Source: Saccoglossus kowalevskii (taxonomy: Eukaryota > Hemichordata > Enteropneusta > Harrimaniidae). Taken from it: 64,000 nucleotides of DNA. Each line of letters starts with the position of its first letter. The first letter of the stretch is position 1. The translations under genes and the position numbers were made by a program. Below the pieces are notes generated by a model. It did no database searches. It had not been told where the DNA came from and worked only from the letters and a program-made list of their open reading frames with translations. The stretch lies in NCBI RefSeq assembly GCF_000003605.2, contig NW_003124905.1, positions 446,746-510,745 on the forward strand. The letters run 5' to 3'. This document shows, piece by piece, positions 13,584 through 24,930 of the stretch.

Positions 13584-15223
13584 TAAGATTATTGGCACTT
13601 TAGCTAACTAGGATTCAGTTCAGTCATGCATGGAGTCAAATTTCGCTATTTGTTTGATAACGATGATCAGTTCTGCAACATACAAGATAAAGTCTAATGT
13701 CTATTCCCAATAAAACTACTACTACAAATTACTCACGTCAATACAACAACGTGCTAACTGCGTCTCAGTTTTTAACCAAGTCAGTCTGCTCTGAGGTTTT
13801 GCAACCGTAGGAAAACCGACGACCTCTTCACAATTACAGGATGCTTTACCGTACACGCCGCGTACAGTTAATATGCCTATTGTAACATGTTTTTTTTGTA
13901 ATTCCGAGCAAGAAGTTAACCACGTAAACGAAACGTACGCTAGAACCCCAATGCAATGCGTATGAAGAAGTTCTTATATTATACATTAATAATAAAATGT
14001 GTACCTTGAATACATTCTTCTTAAGCACCGTTTATCGTTTAAACATGTTTTTGATTTTTTTTAAATATTCGAGTTAGTGTTATATCGCCTTTATGAACAA
14101 CAAAATATCCCATTTCTTCAAATGACTGTACCATTTGTTTTGCGTATGTCGTATACCAATACAACATATTAATAATAGATCACAGAACTGTGATAAATAG
14201 AATACTATATTACGTTGTATAGGGATTAAAATTTAATGCATTATTCATATTACTTCTAGGTATCACCTACTAAATGAAGATGAAATCTTACTTTCAGAGA
14301 TATGCGAGAATTGATATGAGATCGATAAAAGGACACCCATCTATATGGAACGTCAATGAACCTCGTTCCAATAACCGAACTACGAATAACGAACTACATT
14401 TGCTGTGGTATTCACAATGAATAAACCATGTTATTGTAAATTGTATTTATGTATATTCGCACTTACTAAGTTCAATTTTAACAAAAATGTGTTAAATTGA
14501 AATATTATCAAATCATTAAATTTATTGCAAATAACATATGTACCGTGAAAATCGCTTATATGAATGTTAGTATATTCTAACGGGGGTTATGGTTTTATGG
14601 GCAGAAATGATATGTTGCTTTTTTATATGTATACATTTCCTATATACACTAATGAACTTATTTGTGTATTCATCTTTATCAGTGTACTCGAGTCAGTGTA
14701 CCACGACTGCCTGTTTTCTAGAACAACTGGTGCTGGATATGTACATATATCCAGATATTACGGTCAAAATTGAAAACATTCTTATGTATATCAGTAATAT
14801 CAATGACCATGCATTTGCTAAGTGTCAGCCTTGGTACCACTAAATGCGTTTCGACACACACAAAAGTCTACGACAATAATTTTTTAGGACATTGTGAAAT
14901 TCTTTCGTTTTTATGGAGAAAAATACAGTGTAATATTTATTAAAGTTATTATTATTACATGAGTTGTTGAACACGATAAATATTTTGTATTGTTTAAGAC
15001 AAATAAAAATCAAAAATATAAAAATGTATAACAAATTATGTTTTTCTTTAATGTTCACGTGTAATCAGTAATTATGAAAAGTATTATTGGTGTGCATACG
15101 GAAAACATTACGCTATAAAAAAATTATTCTAGAATTTATTTCTTAATGCACTTGTCAAATTCAGTTCTATTTAAGGTTAATCCCCCCTCCTCTAATGAAT
15201 TTTACAAGGACGAAAACGTAAAT
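13584..15223. other. AT-rich non-coding stretch, nothing recognised
   Basis: Contains only short open frames (13846-14028 minus, 14564-14843 plus, 14840-15058 minus) without motifs. No tandem structure was seen. Confidence 0.45.
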
Positions 15224-15378
15224 AGTCATTTGCGGTGTTAAAGTCGGCAGGTACCCGGTTGGATTCCAGCTTTATAAGCGGACCGAATTACGCAGTAACT
15301 GGGCACGTGCCGAGATTTAAATCCACCTCGATGCAAATCGTGCTCGCTAGTGACAACGGGGCTAGCGACTACAAAATA
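15224..15378 (-). mobile_element. tRNA-derived SINE relic
   Basis: Read on the minus strand, the segment starts with a tRNA-like head (a 'gtcactagcgagcac' region in the A-box to anticodon position), followed by 'cgaggtggatttaaatctcgg' spanning about 15311-15331. This is a degenerate T-arm / B-box (consensus GGTTCGAATCC within a Cys/Arg/Lys-like tRNA end). It is followed by a non-tRNA body with 'agctggaatccaac' and 'gtcgactttaacaccgc'-like text, the usual SINE layout. No complete tRNA fold can be drawn, so it is not a tRNA gene. The SINE family cannot be named without a library search. It lies 630 bp downstream of exon A in that gene's orientation, presumably in its intron. Confidence 0.4.
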
Positions 15379-16002
15379 AGTTACGCGTGGCAATCCGCAA
15401 CAGCCGCGGATTAGTCAAGATCCGTTGATGGTCACGAGAAATAAACCCGTATATGCAGTAACGCGTGTTTCTGCCAACAAGGAAATGGAAGTATATGTTT
15501 AATTCAGGTTGACGTCATCAGACTCGGGTGTTTGCCACCAGTATCAATCCGAGATGAAGGCACGAATTGATGTTCATCTTAGCGGTATTATTGATTCTTT
15601 GCTCGACACGTTACTTGGGGACCTCCTGACTCATAATAGTTACTGCCCCTTATCGGGATACGTTTAGCTATTTAAAAAGCATATATGGTAATAACAAACA
15701 AAATGAATGGCTAAGTAAACAGACGGCTGAGCGATAATTATGAAAATAAACACGTCAGTAGACTAATATTAACACTTTTCACAATAATGCATAGTTATCG
15801 CACTGTTCGTCCTCCCGGAATCGCGTACAGGGAAAACAAATTATGCATTGTGTGATTTCTAACTATGCGATGTAGATGTTCAACATGTTGCGTGAAAGTA
15901 CGCACGGTATGCACGTTATATTATTGAATAATAATGCGAGCCTTATATAAATATCTGACAATGACGTCAGAATACGCATTGGTGATAACAAACTGAATGG
16001 CT

Positions 16003-16008
16003 ACTCAC
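16003..16008 (-). promoter_or_regulatory. Splice donor of exon A
   Basis: The minus strand reads CGCT/GTGAGTAG, a near-consensus GT donor that splits the cysteine codon after its first base (phase 1). Reading through instead meets a stop two codons on, so splicing here is needed for a full receptor. Confidence 0.9.
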
Positions 16009-16711
16009 AGCGAGAGACACCGCTGACGGTCATTATATTATTGTACATGTTTTCCACGTTTTCTGAAGGGTAGATACCCTTCTGTCCTTCCTCCCTGTGG
16101 AAATGTATACTCCTGTGTCCGATAACAGCATAGTACATGGAATAACCAATTATGTAATTTAGCTCGTCTTCGGCATCAAACAGCATTCCGACTATTTCAA
16201 CGTCGAATTGTTTCAAAATTTCTAGTAATGCTTTAGTTAATTTGTCCAGTGGGGCATACGTGCGGATAAGTGTAGCGAATGTTTTACGATCGCTCAATGT
16301 TGAATCTTCCGCCGCCCCTGATATTACTGGGATATTCCAATACGTGGCAAGCGCCGACACCATCTCCACCGATAACCAGCAGGCAGGGCCGATGAATGCG
16401 TCAGGGTTCCATCGGTTTTGCATTTCCGTTACTTCAAGCGTGGTGTGTATTCTATCGCAAGTAGCGTCCGCAAACACGAGTGTCAAATTTGAGGTGGGCA
16501 ATAAATTAGCGTCCGTGTTGACCTTCTCCACAGCGATCTCGATCGCTGGCAGTACACGTTGCTTGACGTAAGGTCCCATTGCATGTCCTTCCGATCCATC
16601 CAGCAGTGACCCGAGAATAAATTGCTGCCGTGGTAGTACCGATCTCGCCAGGTGTAACTTGCAGCATGCGATAAGAATAAGACATCCCGCACACGTTGAT
16701 GTCAGCTTCAT
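16009..16711 (-). CDS. Exon A: first coding exon of an ANF-receptor-domain protein (natriuretic peptide receptor / membrane guanylate cyclase-like)
   Basis: This exon encodes 234 residues plus one base. The ATG at 16711 is the first after an in-frame TGA at 16754-16756. Residues 1-23 form a hydrophobic signal peptide (LILIACC core). From about residue 30 the protein matches the N-terminal lobe of the extracellular ligand-binding (ANF receptor) domain. The best family match from memory is the natriuretic peptide receptors: a 'NPDAFIGPACW' block corresponds to their NPxxFxGPGC block, and Cys85 and Cys111 are 26 apart, the spacing of the first disulphide of NPR-A (Cys60-Cys86). One N-glycosylation sequon (NLT) lies at residues 75-77. 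The exon ends at 16009 with a strong donor (GTGAGT on the minus strand, 16003-16008) in phase 1 after Ser-Arg-Cys. Full receptors run to about 1000 residues with a second lobe, membrane helix, kinase-homology and cyclase domains; none of these is seen between here and the left edge. The encoded protein would act at the cell surface as a peptide receptor, probably making cGMP if a cyclase follows. Its paralogue is exon B at the right edge. Confidence 0.93.
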
Positions 16712-16756
16712 GCCGCAACTCGCAATGCAGTCGGCAAAATGTGGTGATAGGCGTCA

Positions 16757-18329
16757 GTAACAATATCCAGGCTCAGCCAATTCTGAGGCTTAAACTGTCA
16801 TAACCCACACGAAAAAAAATGCCAAAATAACAACAGTCTGACGGTACTGACCTGGTCTCGTGCTCTATTGTACACGTCACGGTACGCCCAAACACTACCT
16901 TAAATGCCCAGCACACAAACCCAATTATAATCATACCTCGAATGTATAAATAGACACTGGTACATAAATGCAGCTGACGTTTTATTACTATCATTTATTA
17001 TTGCAAATGTGCAATATTTCTGACACGTGTGTACATAACCCTCACTGTAAACCGCCATGGACCACTAAGCATATAACTGGAATGTATTCATATGAACATC
17101 GTATTTGTTGATTTCCAAACAACAGACATTCACAATCGCGTTCGAACATTGCTCTATGGGAGAATTTCCGGCTGGATGGTATTAAATGCTCAATTGGCGC
17201 TAAGTATCCACTTAAAGTTTATATCTAAAATATATTGATAGAAGAATTTCCGCTAATTATCATTAATCGTTAGCGACCGTATAACTGCATATGCACGTTC
17301 GCCGACGCGTTCGGGCGTTATGGGTTATTAGCATTATTTAGCATATTATTCGATCTGCTTTTCAGACAATTGTTATCAGGGTAATAACCGCGTGCTATGC
17401 CCATAAATCCAGCCTGTTCTGCGGGCCAATTATCTATTCATGTTCCACGCACGGCTTTAAAGCTCAATGAAATGTTGCACCGAACTGATACGAAGAAAAC
17501 GTTTATTTATTCAAAGACATGCTGTGAATGTTTTATGGGTTCAAACGTCTTTCTGAAGATAAAATATGTAAATGTTAAATTAATAAATAGTTTGTGATTG
17601 AGCGAGTGATGTAGGCTTCATTATGGCACGCACGTACTATCAATAAGATAAGTCAGTTTATCGACATTACCCCCGACTTCTAATAAAACTCTAACCTGAA
17701 GTAATTTTGTATAAATATTTTTGATTTGTTTTAATAAGATTGTCTGCTACGTTCAGCACACAACGTGAAATGAGACGTATTTTTTTCTAGCATCATAAAC
17801 AATTCTACAAAATAGAAAGAAACGTATATTCCCAGCAATGCGACCGTGGAATATCGTATCTATTATGCGGCTCAAATACTAGTAAATAATTCAACAAATA
17901 ATTAATTTTTGTAATCATCGGTCTACGTTCATGAAGAAACATTGCCAACATTTTAACTACATTTTGGGCTAATCGGCAATATTCACGCATCTCAACAGTG
18001 AATAGGCAAACAGTAGTTGCAGTAAGGCTTGGGGAATTAGAAACGACACAATTTTCAAAGATGAATTAAAACGAACGCGCATCGGTATACAACGATCACT
18101 TTCGCTTTATTCATATTTAAAACAGTTTTCACATAAATAATTTATTGATATATAAATAAAATAGATACTTTCTGGCATTTTAGGAGCTGCGGAGGTCAAA
18201 GGGCAACGAGGTGTACTATGGAAAAATATATTATGGCTTAAAATCACTGCTACAGCCGGATACACGTGATAAAATAAAAAGCCAAACATATAACCAAAGT
18301 GTTATATTGTCTTACGAGTTCTGTGTTAG
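16757..18329. other. 5' flank of exon A and non-coding DNA
   Basis: This is upstream of exon A in its own orientation and should hold the 5' UTR and promoter of that gene. No TATA box at a convincing position or upstream exon was recognised. Small open frames (16773-16994, 17397-17597, 17805-17990, 18107-18289) show no motifs. Confidence 0.4.
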
Positions 18330-19100
18330 GGGATTTTATGCTCATGCTTGTCACAAACTGCTCGCTTTTGCGATTGTAGATAAAACTTATAATAATCAAT
18401 GAAGAACAGGCTGCGAACAGAAATTCATTTTTTATTATAGAAGTCGAAAATGATTGAAATATTTATAGAACGATTATTTTAATGAACTTGGAAAGTATAA
18501 GGTTAATGCAAGTATATTGAATATGGATACACAGGATCATAATTGACTAATTAGGTTTCCAAACAAATTACTACCAGTTTTTCCGCGACTGCTGCTAATG
18601 TTTATTCCGTCTTATCTCAAGTGCCAGTGTGTAGGCATATACATAAATTGAACATGCAATATCTGACATTACCCCCTGGCGATAATTGTATCACGTGTAA
18701 GGGTATATTTACGAGCAGTGTCATCAAGTATGTATGTTTGAATTCTATACTATAATATGCTAATATAGTTTCACATTTAGATGTATTGACGATGTCCTTC
18801 CGAATCAACAACCCTAAATTTAGTGACTATACTGAGTTTAATGATATATTCGGCTGCACTGGATATTATGCTTCTGCTGCTTCATAATTAGATGTGTGCC
18901 TTAAATTTGACCCACAGCAATATCTCATTTTTGTCTACCTATTCGGGAAAATACTCTTCGCAAGCCCGGGCCTGTGGTACCCAGGTAGCTACACCAAAGT
19001 ATATAAGTGCGAAGAGGAGAATAATATGTTAGAGTTGCAGAACTCGTGGTTTTAGAGGATGTACTTTGCACGTCATAAGCTGTAATATATTCGACAAACT
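18330..19100 (+). repeat. Diverged direct tandem duplication, unit 1
   Basis: Colinear with unit 2 (19535-20360), offset about 1.2 kb. Anchors are 'gcttgtcacaaactgctcgc' (18347) against 'gcttgccatggattattcac' (19542), 'ccctaaatttagtgacta' (18812) against 'cctaaatttggagatta' (20040), and a block ending 'cataagctgtaatatattcg' (19075) matched almost exactly at 20314. The middle is much more diverged. No intact frame or element ends are seen, so this may be an old segmental duplication or decayed copies of a repeat. Confidence 0.65.
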
Positions 19101-19162
19101 AAAGTAAATTGGTAGACACAATGGTATCGTATACTGTAGGGCGTCACCGGTTTATTATGCTA

Positions 19163-19460
19163 CCCATGAATATGAGTTTATTACGAGCATACTTTACTTA
19201 TTATTATACATTACAAGGATACATCATGGGAATGCCAAAATCCAAAAAGTTTAGAACAGAATCAGCGAACTTCTTTGTGTGGAGTTCACTCAATCCCTGG
19301 TGGCAGCCATGTTTGTTTATATTATTAGAGGGCGCTTACGCGAGTAATCAATCCATATTTCGCATTTCCTTATATGGTAGGATAAAAATACTCCGTAAAA
19401 TGCCGCAAAATCACGCACGCTGTAAATTACGGTGAAGTTACGGTGACAGATGTATAATAA
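19163..19460 (+). repeat. Composite dispersed repeat, copy 1 (foldback core missing)
   Basis: About 260 bp is alignable to 46060-46325. Shared blocks include 'catgggaat', 'cgaaatccaaaaa'-type text, 'cagcaaacttctttgtgtgg', 'gcagccatgtttgtt', 'gaggacgcttacgcg', 'tatttcgcatttcctaatat' and a final 'ggtgacagatgtataataat'. Its left end ('tatgagtttattacgag') also matches 31826 and 45932, but the roughly 110-bp inverted-repeat core present in those copies is absent here. It sits between units 1 and 2 of the tandem duplication. The 108-residue open frame over it (19109-19435) is not considered a gene. Confidence 0.75.
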
Positions 19461-19534
19461 TAACATTTATAGTATGTACTTTTATATAAAGGCAACTCAT
19501 GACCAATTGTCAATGGTTGTCTGTATGCCATTTT

Positions 19535-20360
19535 ACGACCATGCTTGCCATGGATTATTCACCATTGCGATCGTAGATACAGCTTGTAAGGTAATATCGA
19601 TTAGATCAATTATTGTAATTGATGAAGCAATGGAAGAGTTGAGGAAACACATTTTTTTTGAATAACAAATGCAATAGACATAAGAGTAATAGAAGTATTA
19701 TATTAATTAAATAATGAAGAAATATACACCCACATTAAAGATCGACTAATTGAAGTTTCAAACAATGACTTCAATTTATTTTCGACACTTATGATGTCGA
19801 TGTCGTCTTAGCTGAAACGTTAGTGTGTATGCGTATGCACCAATTGAACATAAAATACCTGGTATTACCGCTAACAATTAGGTTATTACGTGTAAATGTA
19901 CATGTACCTCTGAGTGCAGTGTCATTATGTGTGTTGTTACTGTTGCTTTGACTTCAAAATAATCATGTCCCAATATATGAAGCCAACTTCCTTAATTTTA
20001 CAATTCAGATGTACTGCTGATGTACCTTCCATCAACAATCCTAAATTTGGAGATTATATTCCTATCAATTATTCAGCTGGCCTTGGGATTAAGGAGACCA
20101 TAAAATGTGCTTTTATGCTCTATAACATGACCCGTGCCTTGAATGCGACTCGCTTTCCAATTATTGACACCTTTACAGAAATATCCCGCTCACATCATGT
20201 TGGGTACAGAATTTCCGGGATTATTCCCCCATGACCTGCCATGAAGTAGTGTCAAGAGACGAATGATATTCTTGTACAGAAGAACTCGAGGTTTCACGGG
20301 CGTACCTAACACATCATAAGCTGTAATATATTCGGCAAACTACAGTAAATATGCAAATTT
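19535..20360 (+). repeat. Diverged direct tandem duplication, unit 2
   Basis: Aligns to unit 1 (18330-19100) as described there, and to unit 3 through a block with 'tgcaccaatt', 'acgtgtaaatgtacatg' and 'gtgcagtgtcattatgtg' (19836-19931), followed by 'gattatattcctat' (20055). An acceptor-like 'acacctttacag' (20167-20178) is matched by 'acaccttttcag' in unit 3. The 106-residue frame 19914-20234 spans it without recognisable similarity. Confidence 0.65.
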
Positions 20361-20649
20361 GTATCTGAAACACGTGTGCGGGCGACTTCGGTTTATACAA
20401 TCGTGTTTGTGAACTACATCTATAGTATGCACTTTGAAAAGAACATTATAATCTACTTTCGAATACATCAATTATTTTAACTGTCGTAGCAATAAACAAT
20501 TTCTGGAAAAACCTGTTTTATCTAGATAGAAATAAATATAATATAATATTAACTTCAACTGTAGAAGGGTAATTGCATGCATAATAAATATATGAATAAA
20601 TATCGACGTGAATTTGAGTTTCAGTAATTGGTTGATCACTACTACGTGT

Positions 20650-21230
20650 TTATTTGTTTGCCACACCTGACTTAGCTTAGATGTGCACCATTAATTGGCA
20701 ATAACTAGTACTAACACTATCGCAGGCGATTATGTTATCCCGTGTACACGTATACAGTGTCAGTATGTGATATATATTTACTAATATATTGTCATGTCAA
20801 TGTCAATTTCACAAAAAGATACGATGATTATGCTCTTTGCAACAACAATCATAAATATTAAGGATTATATTCCAATGCTCTATCAACTCGGGATTCAGAA
20901 GACTCGTATTCTTTCCTCTGTATTTGTCTCTTTATTAGAGCACTACCGCCGGTGTATGACAAAAGAGATAATCTTAATTTATCAATCATTAATTTTCCAC
21001 ACCTTTTCAGGAATATCCAACACTATTTGGCCTGTGGGGCGCATAATTTCCGAGCTTATACGCTATGCCCGGACAGAGAGAAGGTTTCTAAAGGGACATT
21101 CTAATAATTCTGTAGAAAACGACAAACCTTTCATAAATTTGTTAAGCAGATATACCGAACTTGTGGTGAAATACAATTACACAGATAATCACAGATGGCA
21201 TCAATGTCACTCGTCTTTTTGATGTGTGCC
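20650..21230 (+). repeat. Diverged direct tandem duplication, unit 3
   Basis: Aligns with unit 2: 'gtgcaccattaattgg', 'cccgtgtacacgtatacagtgtcag', 'gattatattccaatgctctat' (20863), 'acaccttttcaggaatatcc' (20999) and an 'ataatttccgagcttat' block corresponding to 'agaatttccgggattat' in unit 2. A 142-codon frame (20794-21222) is the longest non-receptor frame in the window, which is notable in such AT-rich DNA. It matches nothing I recognise and could be chance. Confidence 0.5.
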
Positions 21231-21234
21231 TCCT

Positions 21235-24200
21235 AATTTTTATACAAAAATCATTTGATTATGACTCTGAATGAAGGCGGATGCCACATGTAGAGTTGAA
21301 TGAGCTTACTCTTAAAGAAACGTGGCTACTAACGCCATCACCTGATGGTATACCTCGATATCAATGTATTTTACTTTTACACCGATTCGACCATGTTTTG
21401 TTATGTGTTGTTGAACTATTATTTTTCTAATCTGGCTTTACTTAGTGATACATTATTTTCACATTTTTGTTTGTTTTGTATGAAATAACGAAACATTACG
21501 TTTGTCTTTTTCTAACAATGCTGTGTGATTATAATGGTCTACTTAGTGTATAACAGTCTAGCCTGCAGATACTGCATAACATATCACGTCGCGTTCGTAT
21601 AATCAACGGGATGCCTGCCTGATGTTCATGTTTCATGGCCTCCATCGGAGATAATAGTTACTTCTACAAATCCTTGTTGAATGTCGAAAACTTGCATTCA
21701 ATCGTGTTTCACTCATATATGCACAAATAACGAAATTCGACATGCAGTGTATTCAAAGCGAACGTGCTGATGTAGTTCCCCCTCCTCCTCATCCCCAAGT
21801 AGTACTATAATGATACGTTATAGAAATATTGAAAGAATTTGTTTCGTACAGTCATTCATTGAGAAACAGATTTCTTAAAATAATAATTACTTTGCAATTA
21901 GCATGAAATAAATCATGTATGCATCTCGTCTACGTAGTTCATTCATCCGGCACGGTGGTTGATAACGTATGACAACGAAGCAGCCATATTCAGCAATGTA
22001 CTCTAACAAAATGACGCCATACATACAACAACACTGTACAGAATACAAGCAGCAAAAGCAGAATATAATTATTGGCTCACAAATTGTTTTCAAGTTTCTT
22101 GTGTTTTTTTTCAACTGACTTTCTGTCAGGGCAATAGTCCCTTTTTGGTTATAGAAAACTGAAATCGAACACGTAAATGTGAAATGCTATAAATTTGCTA
22201 TTCATTAATCCACTTATCATGGAATGTTAATTTGTAAATTATTTATGATCTTTAGCAAGTTAATTTTATTGCAGTATCCTCGTAACAACCTCACATTATA
22301 CGTTTACTATTCAGATATCTTCAAAATACAAGCAAGCGAAATAAGTTCGTGGATAACATTTCAATATCTTTACGACATAATGCGATTTACATATCGTTAT
22401 TACTGTGATATGTACTAATTCTGTACGATGCTGTCAGTTTACCAGAATAACATTGCCACTACTGAATTCATGTTGATACGGAAGATACATGCGAGGCAAT
22501 AACCTCGTGTGTGAGTCATGGTATTTCATTTATATTACCACTTGTTCAAACTCGTCTACCTTAGATTAGTTCAACTCTTAGCCTCGACGAATTCTGATCA
22601 GTGCACACCAGTGATTAATCCACCGTGTTCCAGACCAGTCGTATTCAATATATATACATGCACGTTTGACTACCTACTGAATACAAAACGAAGCTGAAGC
22701 GGGAAGCGAGTTAAATTTTCAAAACAAACTCGATCACTTGTAGATATGCTGCTGAGATGCTGGTTCATTTGAGCGTGTTGTATATTGATATATAATACTT
22801 GTCAAATTTAATGTAGAGTGTTTTAAATCATGTTTGAATCATGAGTACATAAATTATATAGGATATACATACCATACACTGTGCATATTTCTGAAACCTA
22901 TTTTATTTCACATTTTTAGACAAGCCTGAGTTTGTTTGTTTTCTTATATTTCGTGTATATACTCCACTGTTATAAACAATATATTTTGAATGTCGGGTTA
23001 TTATTATTATTATTATTATTAAAGCCGTTATAATTTTCTTTAAACCTGTGATACTTATTTCTTCAACTAATTATTATTCCCAGTATACCGACCATGAGTA
23101 AAATACATTCATTCAGATGTGTTATCAGATATCGGAAATTATATCAATAGCCCCAACGAGAGAGAGAACCAAGTCTCTACAGAGTACTGACGGCATTTAA
23201 AAGGGTTATCTACGCTCTACCATGTAGTAGAGTTATTAATATCTTTTTTTGTATCTAAACATCGATGAGAGTCTTCAACCCGAGATGAGAAGTCAAAGAA
23301 TGACACTTGTATTAAACGTAAGTTATCAATCGAGCGCCAGTGGCAAACAATATGACTGCGCGGAGAGATTTCCTCGCTTAAAGTACATTGCCACTTATAA
23401 TATCCATAACATCTGAACTGGGTTCACGCATTTAAATAAGTCGCCATTTCAACCAATGGCGTCGATGCGTCGGTTTGGTTTAACTGGGTATAGGCGTTGA
23501 TTTATCATATCGATTTTTTTTGTCATTGCGTTATTTTCCGTAGCTAAAAACGATGTCATTTGGTGATAGGCTGTTAAATACATTTACAAATGAAATCGAA
23601 CAACCTCCGCGTGTAGGAGAATGATTGGTTCTGACCATCTGCCATGAATATTCCAAATAAATTCATGTCAACGCACCATCTCATATGGTGTTCACGTTTC
23701 CCAGAGCAGCCCCAAAGAAGCCCCAACTTTGTTTTCAATTGGTAAGGTCAACTTTTCTTATTCAGGATACCACGTTTACTGTGAAACACGTCAATAAAGA
23801 GAACCACGTGTGGAAGCCTTACACTGTGGTATTGTAAATATTTGAAGAGTATAATATTCTACATTTCAACAAAGCTGGAAAATAAACAGTCTGCATGTAC
23901 GTTCGGGAATTGCCAAGGCGAACAAGCAACGTGATACGATAACATATATATGTCACTGCACACTCAAAGGGTGTGCATATTTAACATATGTTTTTGGGTG
24001 ATACCAAGCAAGTGACCGACTAGATGGTCTTCTATATCTTCTCCAACGCTGCTGCTAATAATATGTATTATAGGAGCGACCAGTTCGCTTCTTCTTGGCG
24101 TGTGTTTAACTGGGCAAGGAGTTGCTGATACTACACCCAGTCCGACTAAAACAATATATTGTATATTAAATACGTGACAAAACAATTATTGTTTATTAAA

Positions 24201-24599
24201 ATTCAAATTTTATATTAAGATTATGTAAACAAATATGAATGACTCAGGTTTGGGCATTACATGTTCGTTGGAATTACTGATTGGCTCATTTCATAATCAC
24301 GTCAAATTGGTAAGCTAAACAATATTATTCCTCCTTACATAACTGTATTTCTATCATTATACGTTTTACATCATATACCTTATTAATGAGGGGTATAGAA
24401 ATAATGAAGACTATAGATAAATCAAATATGAATAGTGAAAGATTATGAAAGACACTTGTGAAATACTGAAATCAAGACCATTTTCAAGTGTGACTTCAAT
24501 TATCACTTTCGATTTTCCACTCAGTTTACCAATACACCGCACGATGAAAACAAGTTATACTTTAAAAATATTATCCAATCATCAAATATATAGTACTTC
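21235..24599. other. AT-rich non-coding stretch
   Basis: Holds a (TTA) microsatellite at 22998-23020 and otherwise only short frames without motifs (21887-22114, 22224-22418, 23964-24185). Confidence 0.45.
22998..23020. repeat. (TTA)n microsatellite
   Basis: Seven to eight uninterrupted TTA triplets. Confidence 0.9.
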
Positions 24600-24649
24600 G
24601 GTTTGATTCTATCCACACTTTTAAGGTCAAGACTGATGCAAAACTGTTC

Positions 24650-24930
24650 CGCTCTGAAGATAACATCATTAGTACGCTCTAACTTCTGATTGACAGCATA
24701 TTTGTTGAGTTTGGATGATGTATCAATATGTATCCAATAACAATAAATGTTGTTCCTCGGCCGATTTATTCCTTAATTCAATTTTCTTATACATATATCC
24801 ATATATTCCAATGATATGTCCAGTTGAACGTGAGATTAAGGAGACGACAGAATCTAATTCTTCTGCTTCATACGCAAATACGTGTCTGTTTTATTTTACT
24901 CTTGAGGTCTGCTGCCAGCCAGATTAGAAC
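24650..24930 (+). repeat. Distant fourth copy of the 18-21 kb repeat unit
   Basis: The block 'tccatatattccaatgatat' (24798) with 'gttgaacgtgagattaaggagac' spaced after it corresponds to 'attatattcctatcaattat' and 'gcc ttgggattaaggagac' in unit 2, in the same orientation but about 4.7 kb away. The family is therefore dispersed and not only tandem. Confidence 0.4.

Noticed and set aside
16242-16571. 109-codon plus-strand frame
   Set aside because: Antisense shadow of exon A.
19109-19435. 108-codon plus-strand frame
   Set aside because: Lies in a dispersed repeat whose other copy (46068-46325) is not open in the same way.
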